A stretch of 64,000 nucleotides of DNA, taken from positions 248,001 to 312,000 of the forward strand of contig NZ_JBHRXZ010000022.1 of NCBI RefSeq assembly GCF_042648805.1, read 5' to 3'. Made by a program: the position numbers and the translations under genes. The notes under the pieces were generated by a model. It had not been told where the DNA came from, made no database searches, and saw only the letters and a program-made list of their open reading frames with translations. The stretch is from Azomonas tarimensis (GTDB taxonomy: Bacteria; Pseudomonadota; Gammaproteobacteria; Pseudomonadales; Pseudomonadaceae). Below are positions 7,469-19,334 of this stretch, in pieces (position 1 is the stretch's first letter; the number at the start of each line of letters is the position of its first letter).

Positions 7469-8917
7469 CTACAGCACCGGCGCCACCAGCCGAGCCACTC
7501 GCATGCCGAGGTGTTGCAGGCGGTGCGGCTTGGGTTCGTTTTCCGGGGTGAGCTCCTGGGATAGCTCGAAGTCCGCTTCGAGCATCCGCGCCACTCCGTC
7601 GGCGAACTCGCGATTGGCCACCAGCACCATGACCTCGAAGTTCAGCCGGAACGAACGATTGTCCAGATTGGCACTGCCCACCGCGGCGGTATCCTCGTCG
7701 ATGAGCAGCACCTTCTGGTGCATGAAGCCGGGCTGATAGCGAAACACTCGCACCCCTGCACGCATGATCGACCGGGCATAGAGCGTCGAGGCTGCATATA
7801 CCACCCGATGATCCGGCCGCGATGGCAGCAGCAGGCGAACTTCCACGCCACGCAGTACCGCCAGGCGCAGGGCGGCATACACTGCTTCGTCGGGGACGAA
7901 ATAAGGACTGGTCAGCCAGATTCGGCGCTTGGCCATGTTGATGGCCTGGACAAAGAACAGGGAGGCCGTTTCGTCCTTGTCCGCCGGGCCGCTGCAGACC
8001 ACCTGGCAGACCATGTCGGCTTCGCCGTAGCCCTCGGGCAGCAGCAGTGGCGGCAGCTCGTGGCTGGCCCAGTACCAGTCCTCGGCGAATGAATCCTGCA
8101 GGCACGCCAGCACCGGGCCGCTCAGCTCCAGATGGGTGTCGCGCCAGGGCGACAGGCGTGGCTTTTGGTCCAGGTAGTCGTCGCCGACATTCAGCCCGCC
8201 GACAAAGCCGATCCGGCCGTCCACCACAACGATCTTGCGGTGATTGCGGAAATTCCATTGAAAGCGGCTGATGAAGCCCCGGGTGGCGAAAGCGTGTACC
8301 TGTACCCCCGCCTGGCGCAGGCTGCGGGTGTAGCGGCGGGGCAGGGCGTGGCTGCCGATGGAGTCGTAGAGCAGGTAGACCTGTACGCCAGCCCGGGCGC
8401 GCTCGATCAGTACTTGCTGCAGGCGACGCCCGATGGCGTCGTCGCGGATGATGAAGAATTGGACCAGCACGACCTTTTCCGCGCTGGCGATGGCCGCGAG
8501 GATGGCGTCGAAGGTGGCTTGGCCATCGATCAACAGGCGTGCCTGATTGCTCGCCAGGCTGGGCATCTGCGCCAGGCGGGCGAACGGCTGTAGCGGGTTG
8601 GGCCGGGTCGGGGAGTCGGACACTGCCAGGGCTTCGTCGACCCAGGGGCGCCAATCCAGCTGCGCCACCGCCGCGTGCATCTCCACGTTGGCTTGGCGAC
8701 GGGCGCGGATATAGGCATCGAAACTGCTGCGTCCGAACACCAGATACGGCAGCAGGGTGAGCACCGGCATGAAGACCAGTGACATGGCCCAGGCGATGGC
8801 GCCCTGCGAGGTCCGCACGGTGAATACCGCATGCACGGCGGCCACCAGGCCGCAGAGTTGCAGCCCCGCCACCACATAGCCCAGTAGATAGATCTCTTGA
8901 GGATTCATGCTCGTCAC
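7469..8917 (-). CDS. cls: Cardiolipin synthase (PLD family)
   Basis: A 482-residue membrane phosphatidyltransferase. Two N-terminal membrane helices span roughly residues 10-65 (YLLGYVVAGLQLCGLVAAVH, then LVFMPVLTLLPYLVFG). Two phospholipase D motifs follow: HRKIVVVDGRIGFVGG and HQKVLLIDEDTAAVGS. This is the ClsA plan, making cardiolipin from two phosphatidylglycerols at the inner membrane. An in-frame ATG at 8908 is an alternative start; neither start has a strong ribosome binding site. The gene converges on dps. Confidence 0.93.
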   Translation of the reverse strand: MTSMNPQEIYLLGYVVAGLQLCGLVAAVHAVFTVRTSQGAIAWAMSLVFMPVLTLLPYLVFGRSSFDAYIRARRQANVEMHAAVAQLDWRPWVDEALAVSDSPTRPNPLQPFARLAQMPSLASNQARLLIDGQATFDAILAAIASAEKVVLVQFFIIRDDAIGRRLQQVLIERARAGVQVYLLYDSIGSHALPRRYTRSLRQAGVQVHAFATRGFISRFQWNFRNHRKIVVVDGRIGFVGGLNVGDDYLDQKPRLSPWRDTHLELSGPVLACLQDSFAEDWYWASHELPPLLLPEGYGEADMVCQVVCSGPADKDETASLFFVQAINMAKRRIWLTSPYFVPDEAVYAALRLAVLRGVEVRLLLPSRPDHRVVYAASTLYARSIMRAGVRVFRYQPGFMHQKVLLIDEDTAAVGSANLDNRSFRLNFEVMVLVANREFADGVARMLEADFELSQELTPENEPKPHRLQHLGMRVARLVAPVL

Positions 8918-9109
8918 TTACCGGAAACCCGTCTCGCCTGCAACTGCCTTCGACCTGCAGCAAAGTGCCACTCTTGTCGGCGGTTAGGCGCGGGCTATGC
9001 TCCTACAGTAAGCCGTGTCGCGGCGCCCCAGACGAGCGCACCGGCAGGCCCTATCGCCAGGAAGGCCCGAACAATAATCCTGTCCAGGGAACCAGGGAGC
9101 CGCGTGACC

Positions 9110-11493
<2,384 letters not shown>

Positions 11494-11497
<4 letters not shown>

Positions 11498-11745
11498 GCT
11501 TTTCGCTCAGGCGCGCCGCCAGCGCCATAGCGCCGAGCCAGTCGCCACGGCGACAGCCCCAGCGCGAAGCCCAGGGCGAGCAGTCGGTTGCGCAGCGAGC
11601 GGCGCCACCAGCCGTCGCGTTGCCAGCGGCGTGGGTCCACCGCCAGCCCGCGCCCGAGGCAGGCGAAGCGACCCTGCCTGCGCGACTTGCGGACCAGAGG
11701 TACCTCTGGAAAGATCACCTCGACAGGCGTTTCATCGACCAGCAT
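11494..11745 (-). CDS. Small basic hypothetical protein, doubtful
   Basis: An 83-residue frame, rich in Arg and Trp, that overlaps the stop codon of the kinase gene and precedes the SDR end. It contains a short hydrophobic stretch (RNRLLALGFALGLSPW). No family is recognised. There is no clear ribosome binding site, and the upstream sequence has a direct repeat (GCAAGGCTGCAAGGCTGC). It is the only candidate gene in 11498-11788, and it may be spurious. Confidence 0.3.
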
Positions 11746-11788
11746 CGCGATTGCAGCCTTGCAGCCTTGCAGCCTTTGAACGGCGAGC

Positions 11789-12808
11789 CTAGCGCAACCG
11801 CCGGTTCAGCCCGGCGGTCACCCCGGCGACCAGCGACACCGCCGCCACCGCGGCAATGGCCAGCCCGCCCACCGCCAATTTGCCCACGGTTTCGCTGCTC
11901 AGCCCCAAAGCCGACTCCTGCGCCTGGGCAGCGAAGCGGCCGGATGTGGCATGCAGCTCTTCCACCGGCTCGTGCAGGTTGTCCGGTCGTCCATCCGCCA
12001 CGGGTTCGTCGGTCATCTGCCCGTCCCAGGCCTGCTCGGCCATCATTCGGTCGAGCAGACCGGGCATCAGCATGTTGCCGAGGATCGCCTGGAAGGATGC
12101 CTTGCCCAGCCACAGCTCACGTGGCGCTTCCCGGGCGGCGCGGACGATGGCACGGGCGGCCACCTCCGGGGTGTGAATCGGCGGTACCGGTTGCGCCCGA
12201 CGGCCCATCTTGTTGCGCGACCAGTCGAACTGGGGGGTGTTGTGCGCCGGTAGCTGGACCATGGTCAGGCGCACGCGGGAGTTGTCGTGGATCAGCTCGC
12301 AGCGCAACGAGTCGGTAAAGCCGCGGATGGCGAACTTGGCCGCGCAATAGGCCGACTGCAGGGGGATGGCCCGGTACGACAAGGCCGAGCCCACCTGCAC
12401 GATGGTGCCGCTGTCGCGCGGCTTCATGCGGCGCAGCGCGGATTGGGTGCCGTTCACCGAGCCCAGGTAGGTGACCTCGGTGACCCGCTTGTATTCTTCG
12501 GCGGTGAGGGTGCCGGTCGGGCCGAATACCGTGGCCATGGCTGAATTAACCCAGACGGCGATCGGCCCCAGCTCGTCCTCGATGCGCTCGGCGGCCTGCT
12601 CCACAGCGTCGGCATCGGCGACGTCGGCGGCGATGCCGAGCGCCTTGACCCCGATCGCCTCGAGCTCCGCGCAGGTGTCGTCCAGGCCTTGCTGGCCGCG
12701 GGCGATCACCGCGACCCGGTAGCCTTGACGGGCAAAGGCCAGCGCGCTGGCACGGCCGACGCCGGCGGTACCGCCGGTCACGACCACGGTGGGTGCTATA
12801 TCGGTCAT
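11789..12808 (-). CDS. SDR-family oxidoreductase with C-terminal membrane anchor
   Basis: A 339-residue short-chain dehydrogenase. The cofactor motif is VVVTGGTAGVGRASA at the N-terminus. The catalytic Ser and YxxxK are in VGSALSYRAIPLQSAYCAAK. After the Rossmann domain, residues 260-335 form an extension ending in a hydrophobic helix (VGGLAIAAVAAVSLVAGVTA) followed by NRRLR, which suggests membrane tethering. This longer SDR subtype is common in Pseudomonas and is often stress-associated; the substrate is unknown. It is convergent with the kinase gene and separate from the slipin pair by about 70 bases. Confidence 0.85.
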   Translation of the reverse strand: MTDIAPTVVVTGGTAGVGRASALAFARQGYRVAVIARGQQGLDDTCAELEAIGVKALGIAADVADADAVEQAAERIEDELGPIAVWVNSAMATVFGPTGTLTAEEYKRVTEVTYLGSVNGTQSALRRMKPRDSGTIVQVGSALSYRAIPLQSAYCAAKFAIRGFTDSLRCELIHDNSRVRLTMVQLPAHNTPQFDWSRNKMGRRAQPVPPIHTPEVAARAIVRAAREAPRELWLGKASFQAILGNMLMPGLLDRMMAEQAWDGQMTDEPVADGRPDNLHEPVEELHATSGRFAAQAQESALGLSSETVGKLAVGGLAIAAVAAVSLVAGVTAGLNRRLR

Positions 12809-12878
12809 CGGACATTTCCTCTGCGTTCAGGTCCAGGCTGCCAGAGGTAGTGACCGGAGCCAGGGCAGGGAGTTGCGC

Positions 12879-13637
12879 TCACACCTTGTCCTTTGGCTTG
12901 AGCGCCTGCAGCAGTTCGATCGGCAACGGAAAGACGATGGTGGAGTTCTTCTCGCCGGCGATGCCAGCCAGCGTCTGCATGTAGCGCAGCTGCATGGCGC
13001 CGGACTGGCGACCGAGCATTTCGGCCGCCTGCATGAGCTTTTCCGAGGCCTGCAGCTCGCCTTCGGCGTGGATCACCTTGGCCCGCCGCTCCCGCTCGGC
13101 TTCAGCTTGGCGGGCGATGGCCCGGACCATGGATTCGTCGAGGTCGACGTGCTTGATCTCCACGTTGGCCACCTTGATGCCCCAGGCGTCGGTCTGCGCA
13201 TCCAGCACCTGCTGAATGTCCTCGTTGAGCTGTTCGCGCTCGGCCAGCATGTCGTCCAGGTCGTGCTTGCCGAGCACCGCCCGCAGTGTGGTCTGGGCCA
13301 GCTGGCTGGTGGCCGAATGGTAGTCCTCGACTTGAATGATGGCCCTTTGCGGGTCCACTACGCGGTAGTAGACCACCGCGTTGACCTTTACCGACACGTT
13401 GTCGCGGGAGATCACGTCCTGGCTCGGCACGTCGAGAACCAGGGTGCGCAGCTCCACCTTGACCATCTGCTGAAGGCCGGGGATCAGCAGGATCAGCCCC
13501 GGCCCCTTGACCTTCCAGAAGCGGCCGAGCTGAAACACCACGCCGCGCTCATATTCGCGCAGGATGCGGATGGTCGACACCAGAAGCGCGATCAAGACCG
13601 CGATAATGAACACAAAGCTGATTTCGAAACCGATCAT
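12879..13637 (-). CDS. Slipin (stomatin-like SPFH protein)
   Basis: A 252-residue SPFH protein. An N-terminal membrane hairpin (FEISFVFIIAVLIALLVS) is followed by the PHB domain (EYERGVVFQLGRF, PGLILLIPGLQ, VDPQRAIIQVEDY) and a coiled region (RQAEAERERRAKVIHAEGE). Slipins form membrane rings and act together with NfeD proteins. Its start overlaps the stop of the NfeD-family gene by four bases, so the two are translationally coupled. Confidence 0.94.
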   Translation of the reverse strand: MIGFEISFVFIIAVLIALLVSTIRILREYERGVVFQLGRFWKVKGPGLILLIPGLQQMVKVELRTLVLDVPSQDVISRDNVSVKVNAVVYYRVVDPQRAIIQVEDYHSATSQLAQTTLRAVLGKHDLDDMLAEREQLNEDIQQVLDAQTDAWGIKVANVEIKHVDLDESMVRAIARQAEAERERRAKVIHAEGELQASEKLMQAAEMLGRQSGAMQLRYMQTLAGIAGEKNSTIVFPLPIELLQALKPKDKV

Positions 13638-14989
13638 CGTTGCTCTCCTTCGGGCGGCTGGAGATCAGCCGCGGTAACATCGAGGCGCAGCCCGTGACGG
13701 GCTAGCACGCGGACCTTCTGGCCAAGGTGCAGGGGGACATCGCTGTGGATCTGCCAGTTCTCCCCACGCAGCAGCGCCCAGCCGCTTTGCGGATCGCGGG
13801 CATTGATCGACACCACCGGCGCGCACTGCCCCACCAGCTCGTTATCGCCACCCAGCGCCTGCCGCTGGCGGGCCTTTAAGGCCATCTGCAAGGTCGCGCC
13901 GATGGCCAGCGCGCTGGTCGCGGCGAGGGTGATGATCAAGGCCAGTGGGATGCCGAAGCCGGGCGCGTCGGTGTCCATGAGAATCACCGCGCCGGTGATG
14001 AACGCCACGGCGCCGCCGACGCCGAGAATGCCGAAGCTGGGGATGAAGGCCTCCATCACCATGAAGGCGATGCCGAGCAGGATCAGCGCCACGCCGGCGT
14101 AGCTGACCGGCAGCATCTGCAGCGAGTACAGCGCCAGCAGCAGACAGATGCCGCCGATCACTCCGCCGCCACCGGTGCCGGGCGACGAGAACTCGAAGAT
14201 CAGCCCATAGATGCCGATCATCATCAGGATCAGCGCCACGCTGGGGTTGGCGATCACCTGCAGCAGGCGGGTGCGCCAGTCCGGGTCGTAGGCGATCTGT
14301 TCGGCCCCGGCGGTCTGCAGCCTGCGCTCGCCGTGGATCGTGCTCAGCGTGCGGCCATCCAGCTGGGCCAGGAGGTCCGCGCTGTCGGCGGCCAGGTAGT
14401 CGATCACCTTCAGCTCCAGCGCTTCCGGCGCTGACAGGCTGACCGCCTCGCGCACTGCCTGCTCGGCCCACTCGGCGTTGCGTCCACGCAGCTCGGCCAG
14501 CCCGCGGATGTAGGCGGCCGAGTCGTTGACCACTTTGCGCTCCATGGCCCCGCCATCGGCTTCCTCCTCCGCCTCGCCAGCGGGCATTCCACCGCCGCCG
14601 CCGAGGTTGACCGGGGTCGCCGCGCCAAGGGTCGTGCTCGGCGCCATCGCCGCCAGATGGCAGGCATAGAGGATGTAGGTGCCGGCGCTGGCGGCGCGGG
14701 CGCCGCTGGGCGCGACATGGCAGGCGAGCGGCACCGGGCTGGCGAGAATCGCCTTGTTGATGTCGCGGGTGGCGCTGTCCAGCCCGCCGGGAGTGTCGAG
14801 TTGCAGGATCACCAACTGAGCGCCCTCGGCTTCGGCCCGTTCCAGACCCCGATTGATGTAGTCGGTGCTTGCCGGGCCGATGGCGCCTTCGATCCGCATC
14901 ACCAGCACAGGGTCTGCCGCCAGCGCTGGCGCTGTCAGCGCGGCCAGCCAGGCAAGGCAGATCAGGAGGCGGAGCGCGAATGCGTACAT
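13634..14989 (-). CDS. NfeD-family membrane serine protease
   Basis: About 451 residues from the ATG at 14989, chosen because AGG lies five bases upstream and a clean signal peptide follows (MYAFALRLLICLAWLAALTA, ending ALA). The N-terminal ClpP-like domain keeps LQLDTPGG and the catalytic Ser region GARAASAGTYIL, with a probable Lys in ERKVVNDSAAY. Several membrane helices occupy roughly residues 235-370 and an OB-fold NfeD domain ends the protein. It cleaves membrane partners such as stomatins. Co-occurrence with the coupled slipin gene is the usual arrangement. Confidence 0.92.
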   Translation of the reverse strand: MYAFALRLLICLAWLAALTAPALAADPVLVMRIEGAIGPASTDYINRGLERAEAEGAQLVILQLDTPGGLDSATRDINKAILASPVPLACHVAPSGARAASAGTYILYACHLAAMAPSTTLGAATPVNLGGGGGMPAGEAEEEADGGAMERKVVNDSAAYIRGLAELRGRNAEWAEQAVREAVSLSAPEALELKVIDYLAADSADLLAQLDGRTLSTIHGERRLQTAGAEQIAYDPDWRTRLLQVIANPSVALILMMIGIYGLIFEFSSPGTGGGGVIGGICLLLALYSLQMLPVSYAGVALILLGIAFMVMEAFIPSFGILGVGGAVAFITGAVILMDTDAPGFGIPLALIITLAATSALAIGATLQMALKARQRQALGGDNELVGQCAPVVSINARDPQSGWALLRGENWQIHSDVPLHLGQKVRVLARHGLRLDVTAADLQPPEGEQR

Positions 14990-15139
14990 GGTCACCTGTG
15001 TGTCGGGCAAAGCGGCATGCCGGTCAGGGCTGGCGGTCTCACTTGCAAGCGTAGTCAATCCAGGGCGTTCGGTGCGGTGGATCGACCACCGTCCTGAACC
15101 TCGGCAGCGGCACGGCCGGCCGGGTCGCGCCGCTCGGCG

Positions 15140-17566
15140 CTATTGCGGCAGGGCGTAGGCAATCACGCTGTCGCCCCCGGTGGTTTCCGCCTGGTAGGCG
15201 CCACCGGCGGCGATCACCAGATACTGCCGGCCCTGGTGCATATAGGTCATCGGGGTCGCCTGGCCCCCGGCCGGCAGCCGGCGCTCCCAGAGCATCTCGC
15301 CGGTGGCGTTGTCGAAGCCGCGGATGTAGTCGTCCATGGTCGCAGCGATAAAGGTCAGGCCGCTGCGGGTGGCCACCGGGCCGCCGCTGGTGGGCGCACC
15401 GATCGGCATCTTGATCCGTGACGGAATGCCCAGCGGGCCCTGGTCGAAGCCGGTGCCGATCGGCCGCGACCAGAGCAGTTCGCCACTGCCGAGGTCGGTG
15501 GCGCTGAGAAAGCCCCATGGCGGCGCGGCGCAGGGCATGTCCAGTGGCGACAGCCAGACGCTGCGCAAAGCGGCCACCGGGGAACCAAGCATTGGCTGCG
15601 CGTTCTGGTCGATGTAGCTGGCCTCCTCGGCGCCGATCGGTGCGATGTTGTCCATTTCCTCGGCCTCCTCGCGCGGGTACAGCTTCACCCGCACCGGCAT
15701 GCGGTTGTTGTTGACGATCATCAGGTTGCGCTCGCTGTCGAAGGCCGCGCTGCCCCAGTTGACCCCACCGAGGATGCCGGGGAACTGCAGCGAGCCGTCG
15801 CCCTGGTCGGTGGGCGGGGTGAACATGCCCTCGTAGCGCAGGCGCTCGAACTGGATGCGGCAGTACAGGTGGTCCAGCGGGGTCAGGCCCCAGGTGTGGG
15901 CGCCGCTGAGCCTTTCCACGGCCTGGCCGGGCAGCGAGCCGAGGTCCGGCATGGCCGGGGAAAACGGCTGGGTGGCCGCGGTCCAGTCGCCTTCGATGGC
16001 CCCCTGGGGCACCGGACGCTGCTCGATGGGCAGCAGCGGCTCGCCGGTGGCGCGGTCGAAGACAAACACCTGGCCGAACTTGGTGGCCTGGACCACCGCG
16101 GGGCGTGGGCCGTCGGCGGTGGGAAAGTCGATCAGCGCAGGCTGCGCACCAAGGTCATAGTCCCAGAGGTCGTGGTTGACCGTGGTGAAGTGCCAGCGCA
16201 CCTCGCCGCTGGCGGCATCGACTGCCACCAGGCTGGCGGTGAACTCGTCTTCCTCGGGCAGCCGGTCGCCGCCGTACTGGTCGTTGGCCGGACTGCCGGT
16301 GGGCAGGAAGACCAGCCCGAGCTCATCATCCGCGGAGAGGGCCGTCCAGACGTTCGGCGTGCCGCGCGGGTAGACTTCGCCCTCGGCCGGTTGCTCGCCT
16401 GGCGTACGCCACACCGCGTCCCAGGTCCAGCGCCACTCGCCGGTGACTGCGTCGTAGGCCCGTACCGCTCCGGAGGGACCGTCACGGCGCTGGTTGTCGG
16501 TTACCTGATGGCCGACCACCACCACGCCGCGAACCATCGTCGGGCCGGAGGTGTTGGAAAGGTAGCCCGGCGCCTGCGGGTCCATGCGGTCGGTCAGGTC
16601 GACCGTGCCGTCGTCGCCAAAGTCGCTGCAGGGCGAGCCGTCATCGGCGTCCAGCGCGATCAGCCGGCCGTCCAGGGTGCCCAGCAGCAGCCGGCGCTGG
16701 CATTGCTCCCGCGGTTCGGGCGCCTCGAACCAGGCCAGCGAGCGGCAGGTGGTGGAGAAGACGTGCTCCTTGGACTCCTCGAGGATCTCCGGATCGAAGT
16801 GCCACTTCTGCTCGCCCGTGCCCGGGTCGAGGGCAAACACCTGATTGCTCGGGGAGCAGACATAGAGGGTATCGCCGATCTTCAGGGGGGTGTTCTGGAA
16901 GGCGTAGGGCATGCTGTCGCTGGTGGGCAGGTCGCCGGTGCGAAACTCCCAGGCCTGCTCGAGTCCGGCGACGTTGGCCGGGGTGATCTGGTCGGCCTCG
17001 GAAAAACGCTGGGCCAGATTGCTGCCGCCGTAGGCGATCCAGTCCGTGGAATCCGGGGTATCGGCGGGCGCCACAGCTGCCACGTCCTGGCCGCTGTGGC
17101 TGACGTAGGCAGGCGTCAGCAGCCAGAGCAGCGCGCCCACCCCGCCGGCGGCGAGCACCAAGCCCAGCACAGGCGCGGCGGCCAGGCGTGTCGACCGCCC
17201 CGCGCGGCGCGCCAGGTGCGGAGTCAGCAACAGGGCGAGCACCGTCAGCCCGGCGAGCAATCCCAGGCGCGTCAACAGGTCCACCGGCCAGACCGGCATC
17301 CAGCCCTTGCCGGCAATCTCGGCAAGCGACCAGAGCAAGGTACCCAGCAGCACCGCTGCCAGCAGCCAGACCCCCGCCAGGCGGTCACGGTAGAGCAGCA
17401 CCGCCGCTGCCAGCAGCGCCACGCCGGCCACCAGGAAATAGGCTGAACCGCCGAGATAGAGCAGGTAGCCGCCGCCAAGCAGCATGCCGAGCCCGAGAAG
17501 AAAGACAACTACGGCGAGCAGTAGCAGGACCAGGTCGAGCAGGCCTCTACGTGGATTCATGGCCAT
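15140..17566 (-). CDS. gcd: Membrane-bound PQQ-dependent glucose dehydrogenase
   Basis: About 808 residues from the ATG at 17566, which has AGGAG nine bases upstream. Five membrane helices fill the first 140 residues or so (LLDLVLLLLAVVVFLLGLG and following). The rest is a periplasmic PQQ beta-propeller with tryptophan-docking repeats such as GTGEQKWHF, TGEWRWTWD and SGEVRWHF, and NHDLWDYDLGAQP. It oxidises glucose or other aldoses to gluconolactone in the periplasm and passes electrons to ubiquinone. It requires PQQ, and no pqq genes lie in the window. Other aldose substrates are possible. Confidence 0.92.
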   Translation of the reverse strand: MAMNPRRGLLDLVLLLLAVVVFLLGLGMLLGGGYLLYLGGSAYFLVAGVALLAAAVLLYRDRLAGVWLLAAVLLGTLLWSLAEIAGKGWMPVWPVDLLTRLGLLAGLTVLALLLTPHLARRAGRSTRLAAAPVLGLVLAAGGVGALLWLLTPAYVSHSGQDVAAVAPADTPDSTDWIAYGGSNLAQRFSEADQITPANVAGLEQAWEFRTGDLPTSDSMPYAFQNTPLKIGDTLYVCSPSNQVFALDPGTGEQKWHFDPEILEESKEHVFSTTCRSLAWFEAPEPREQCQRRLLLGTLDGRLIALDADDGSPCSDFGDDGTVDLTDRMDPQAPGYLSNTSGPTMVRGVVVVGHQVTDNQRRDGPSGAVRAYDAVTGEWRWTWDAVWRTPGEQPAEGEVYPRGTPNVWTALSADDELGLVFLPTGSPANDQYGGDRLPEEDEFTASLVAVDAASGEVRWHFTTVNHDLWDYDLGAQPALIDFPTADGPRPAVVQATKFGQVFVFDRATGEPLLPIEQRPVPQGAIEGDWTAATQPFSPAMPDLGSLPGQAVERLSGAHTWGLTPLDHLYCRIQFERLRYEGMFTPPTDQGDGSLQFPGILGGVNWGSAAFDSERNLMIVNNNRMPVRVKLYPREEAEEMDNIAPIGAEEASYIDQNAQPMLGSPVAALRSVWLSPLDMPCAAPPWGFLSATDLGSGELLWSRPIGTGFDQGPLGIPSRIKMPIGAPTSGGPVATRSGLTFIAATMDDYIRGFDNATGEMLWERRLPAGGQATPMTYMHQGRQYLVIAAGGAYQAETTGGDSVIAYALPQ

Positions 17567-17696
17567 CGAAATCGTCTCCTGGACTGCTGGCGGGTGGCAG
17601 TTCGCCGATGGTCCGACGAATTGGCGGCAGGTCTGTGGCACCGCGGAGATATCCGGCGATCACATGAAAGACGCTTTTGTTCGCAAGGGGTTCGCC

Positions 17697-18116
17697 ATGG
17701 GAGATGATCTGCAGCGCTTCGTCCAAGCCCAGCGCGATACCTACCGCAATGCGCTGGCCGAGTTGAATGATGGCGGCAAGCGCAGCCACTGGATGTGGTT
17801 CGTGTTTCCGCAGTTGGCCGGACTGGGCCACAGCGAGATGGCGCATCGCTACGCAATCGCCGGACTGGATGAAGCCAGGGCCTATCTCGCGCACCCGATC
17901 CTGGGCCCCAGGCTGGAGGAGGCGACCCGCACGGTGCTGCAGTGGAGCGGACGTTCGGCGCAGCAGCTGTTCGGTTCGCCGGACGACATCAAGCTGCGTT
18001 CCTGCATGACGCTGTTTGCCGTCGCTGCGCCTGATCAGCCGATATTCCGGGAGGTGCTGGACAGCTTCTTTGCCGGCAAGCCTGACCAGCAGACGCTGTC
18101 CAGGCTGCGGCAGTAG
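17697..18116 (+). CDS. DUF1810-family protein
   Basis: A 139-residue protein with the DUF1810 core: DDLQRFVQAQ near the start, SHWMWFVFPQLAGLGHSEMA, then DIKLRSCMTLFA and DSFFAGKPDQQTLSRL. The ATG at 17697 is preferred (AAGGGG seven bases upstream) over an in-frame ATG at 17664. DUF1810 members are often listed as calpastatin-like; the biochemical role is not established. It stands alone, divergent from gcd. Confidence 0.85.
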   Translation: MGDDLQRFVQAQRDTYRNALAELNDGGKRSHWMWFVFPQLAGLGHSEMAHRYAIAGLDEARAYLAHPILGPRLEEATRTVLQWSGRSAQQLFGSPDDIKLRSCMTLFAVAAPDQPIFREVLDSFFAGKPDQQTLSRLRQ

Positions 18117-18120
18117 TAGC

Positions 18121-18552
18121 CTACTTCTTCTCGTCCAGCGCGGCCTGGCGGGTGAGAAATTCCTCTTCCAGCAGGGCGTCGGCCCGCTCCGTCGAGGCCA
18201 CGCCATCCAGTGGCGCCTCCAGCTGGCCGGTGGACATTACCTTCGCATCGAGCTTGCCGGTGAGGTTTTCCAGCGCATTGCGCATCTTGTCCGCTGCGCC
18301 GGATACCGCCAAGTCGAGTGACTCGGCCTTGTGGCTGACCGACATGGCGGGGTGTCCCTTGGGGCGAAACTCGATCTGGCAGCGCTTGTCGTCAGCACCG
18401 GCCTTGTCGGCGTTCTCGTCGCTGACATGCACCTCGATCCGGGTCAGCAGATCCTCGAAGCGATCCACCCTGTCTACCACGGTCGAGCCGATCCATTCCT
18501 GGAGTTCCACGCCTCCCTCGATCTGGTTGCTGCTGTTCACCTGAACTTGCAT
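18121..18552 (-). CDS. HPF/RaiA-family ribosome-associated protein
   Basis: A 143-residue protein beginning MQVQVNSSNQIEGG with the beta-alpha-beta pattern of ribosome hibernation factors (RIEVHVSDENADKAG, CQIEFRPKGHPAMSV, then the helix AADKMRNALENLTGKLD). It lacks the long C-terminal dimerisation domain of long HPF. It probably binds the 30S subunit under stress, but several Pseudomonas proteins of this type are uncharacterised. GAGG lies upstream of the start. It converges with the DUF1810 gene. Confidence 0.72.
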   Translation of the reverse strand: MQVQVNSSNQIEGGVELQEWIGSTVVDRVDRFEDLLTRIEVHVSDENADKAGADDKRCQIEFRPKGHPAMSVSHKAESLDLAVSGAADKMRNALENLTGKLDAKVMSTGQLEAPLDGVASTERADALLEEEFLTRQAALDEKK

Positions 18553-18642
18553 GGAGCGTACCTCTGTTGACGTGCCTCTAGGTTCGAGGCTCCGGCGGCC
18601 CCGAGGGTTCAGCCGATTTGTCAGCTGTTGTGCCCGCGCGGG

Positions 18643-19317
18643 TCAGATCGGATCCTCTTCGGCAGACCCGGCGGGGTTGTCGCGGGTCGACATCATCCGG
18701 ATTTCCGGCAGCACCTCGCGCTCGAACACGTCATGCAGCCGGCGCAGTTCGGCCACCGGGTCGTGGTGGTGGTCGACGCGAATGTCCCACAGCGGATATT
18801 CCTCGCGGTCCACCACGTAGATGGTTGCCGAAGACTCGCCGTGACGATCACCGCCCATGGCATCGCCAGCGGCGATGGCTTCCATCAGGCGCTCCACCAG
18901 TGGCTGCTCGGCATGGCGGCGAAAGGCTTCGGCCACCGCGTCGAGCACCTTGGGTCCGCCCAGGCGGTTGCCCTGCACCGAGAACGCTTCGCCCTGCAGC
19001 GAACCGCTCCAGGGCAGGCAATTGTCGCCGGTCCAGCATTCGCACCGGCCCTCGGCATCGATCACCGCGACCTGGCGCTGCGACATGCACGGATCGGTCG
19101 CCTGCAGCCGTCTGATCACCTCGGCGGCCGGGGCGCCTTCGCGGAGAAAGGCCAGCCCGTCGATGCCCAGATAGGGGTTGATGCGCGCCTGGGTCGCCAC
19201 GGCGCCGATCCCGGCGGCGGCATGGGTCAGCAGTTTGCCGACCGCGGGCATGGCGGTCGCGGCGGCCACGCCGAACTGGCCGGTGCGGGGGCAGCGGGCG
19301 ATGATCGAAAAGGTCAT
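18643..19317 (-). CDS. DUF1028-family Ntn-hydrolase-like protein
   Basis: A 224-residue DUF1028 protein. It starts MTFSIIARCPRTGQFGVAAA, the usual family N-terminus, and keeps GIGAVATQARINPYLG and SVQGNRLGG. The fold belongs to the Ntn-hydrolase superfamily, so an amide-hydrolysing role is possible, but no substrate is firmly known. It follows a LysR-type regulator by 17 bases on the same strand and is probably co-transcribed with it. Confidence 0.85.
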   Translation of the reverse strand: MTFSIIARCPRTGQFGVAAATAMPAVGKLLTHAAAGIGAVATQARINPYLGIDGLAFLREGAPAAEVIRRLQATDPCMSQRQVAVIDAEGRCECWTGDNCLPWSGSLQGEAFSVQGNRLGGPKVLDAVAEAFRRHAEQPLVERLMEAIAAGDAMGGDRHGESSATIYVVDREEYPLWDIRVDHHHDPVAELRRLHDVFEREVLPEIRMMSTRDNPAGSAEEDPI

Positions 19318-19334
19318 GGGAGCGGTCTCTGGCT

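Noticed and set aside
15869..17446. A 525-residue plus-strand frame opposite gcd
   Set aside because: Gly/Arg/Gln-rich shadow of the dehydrogenase gene.
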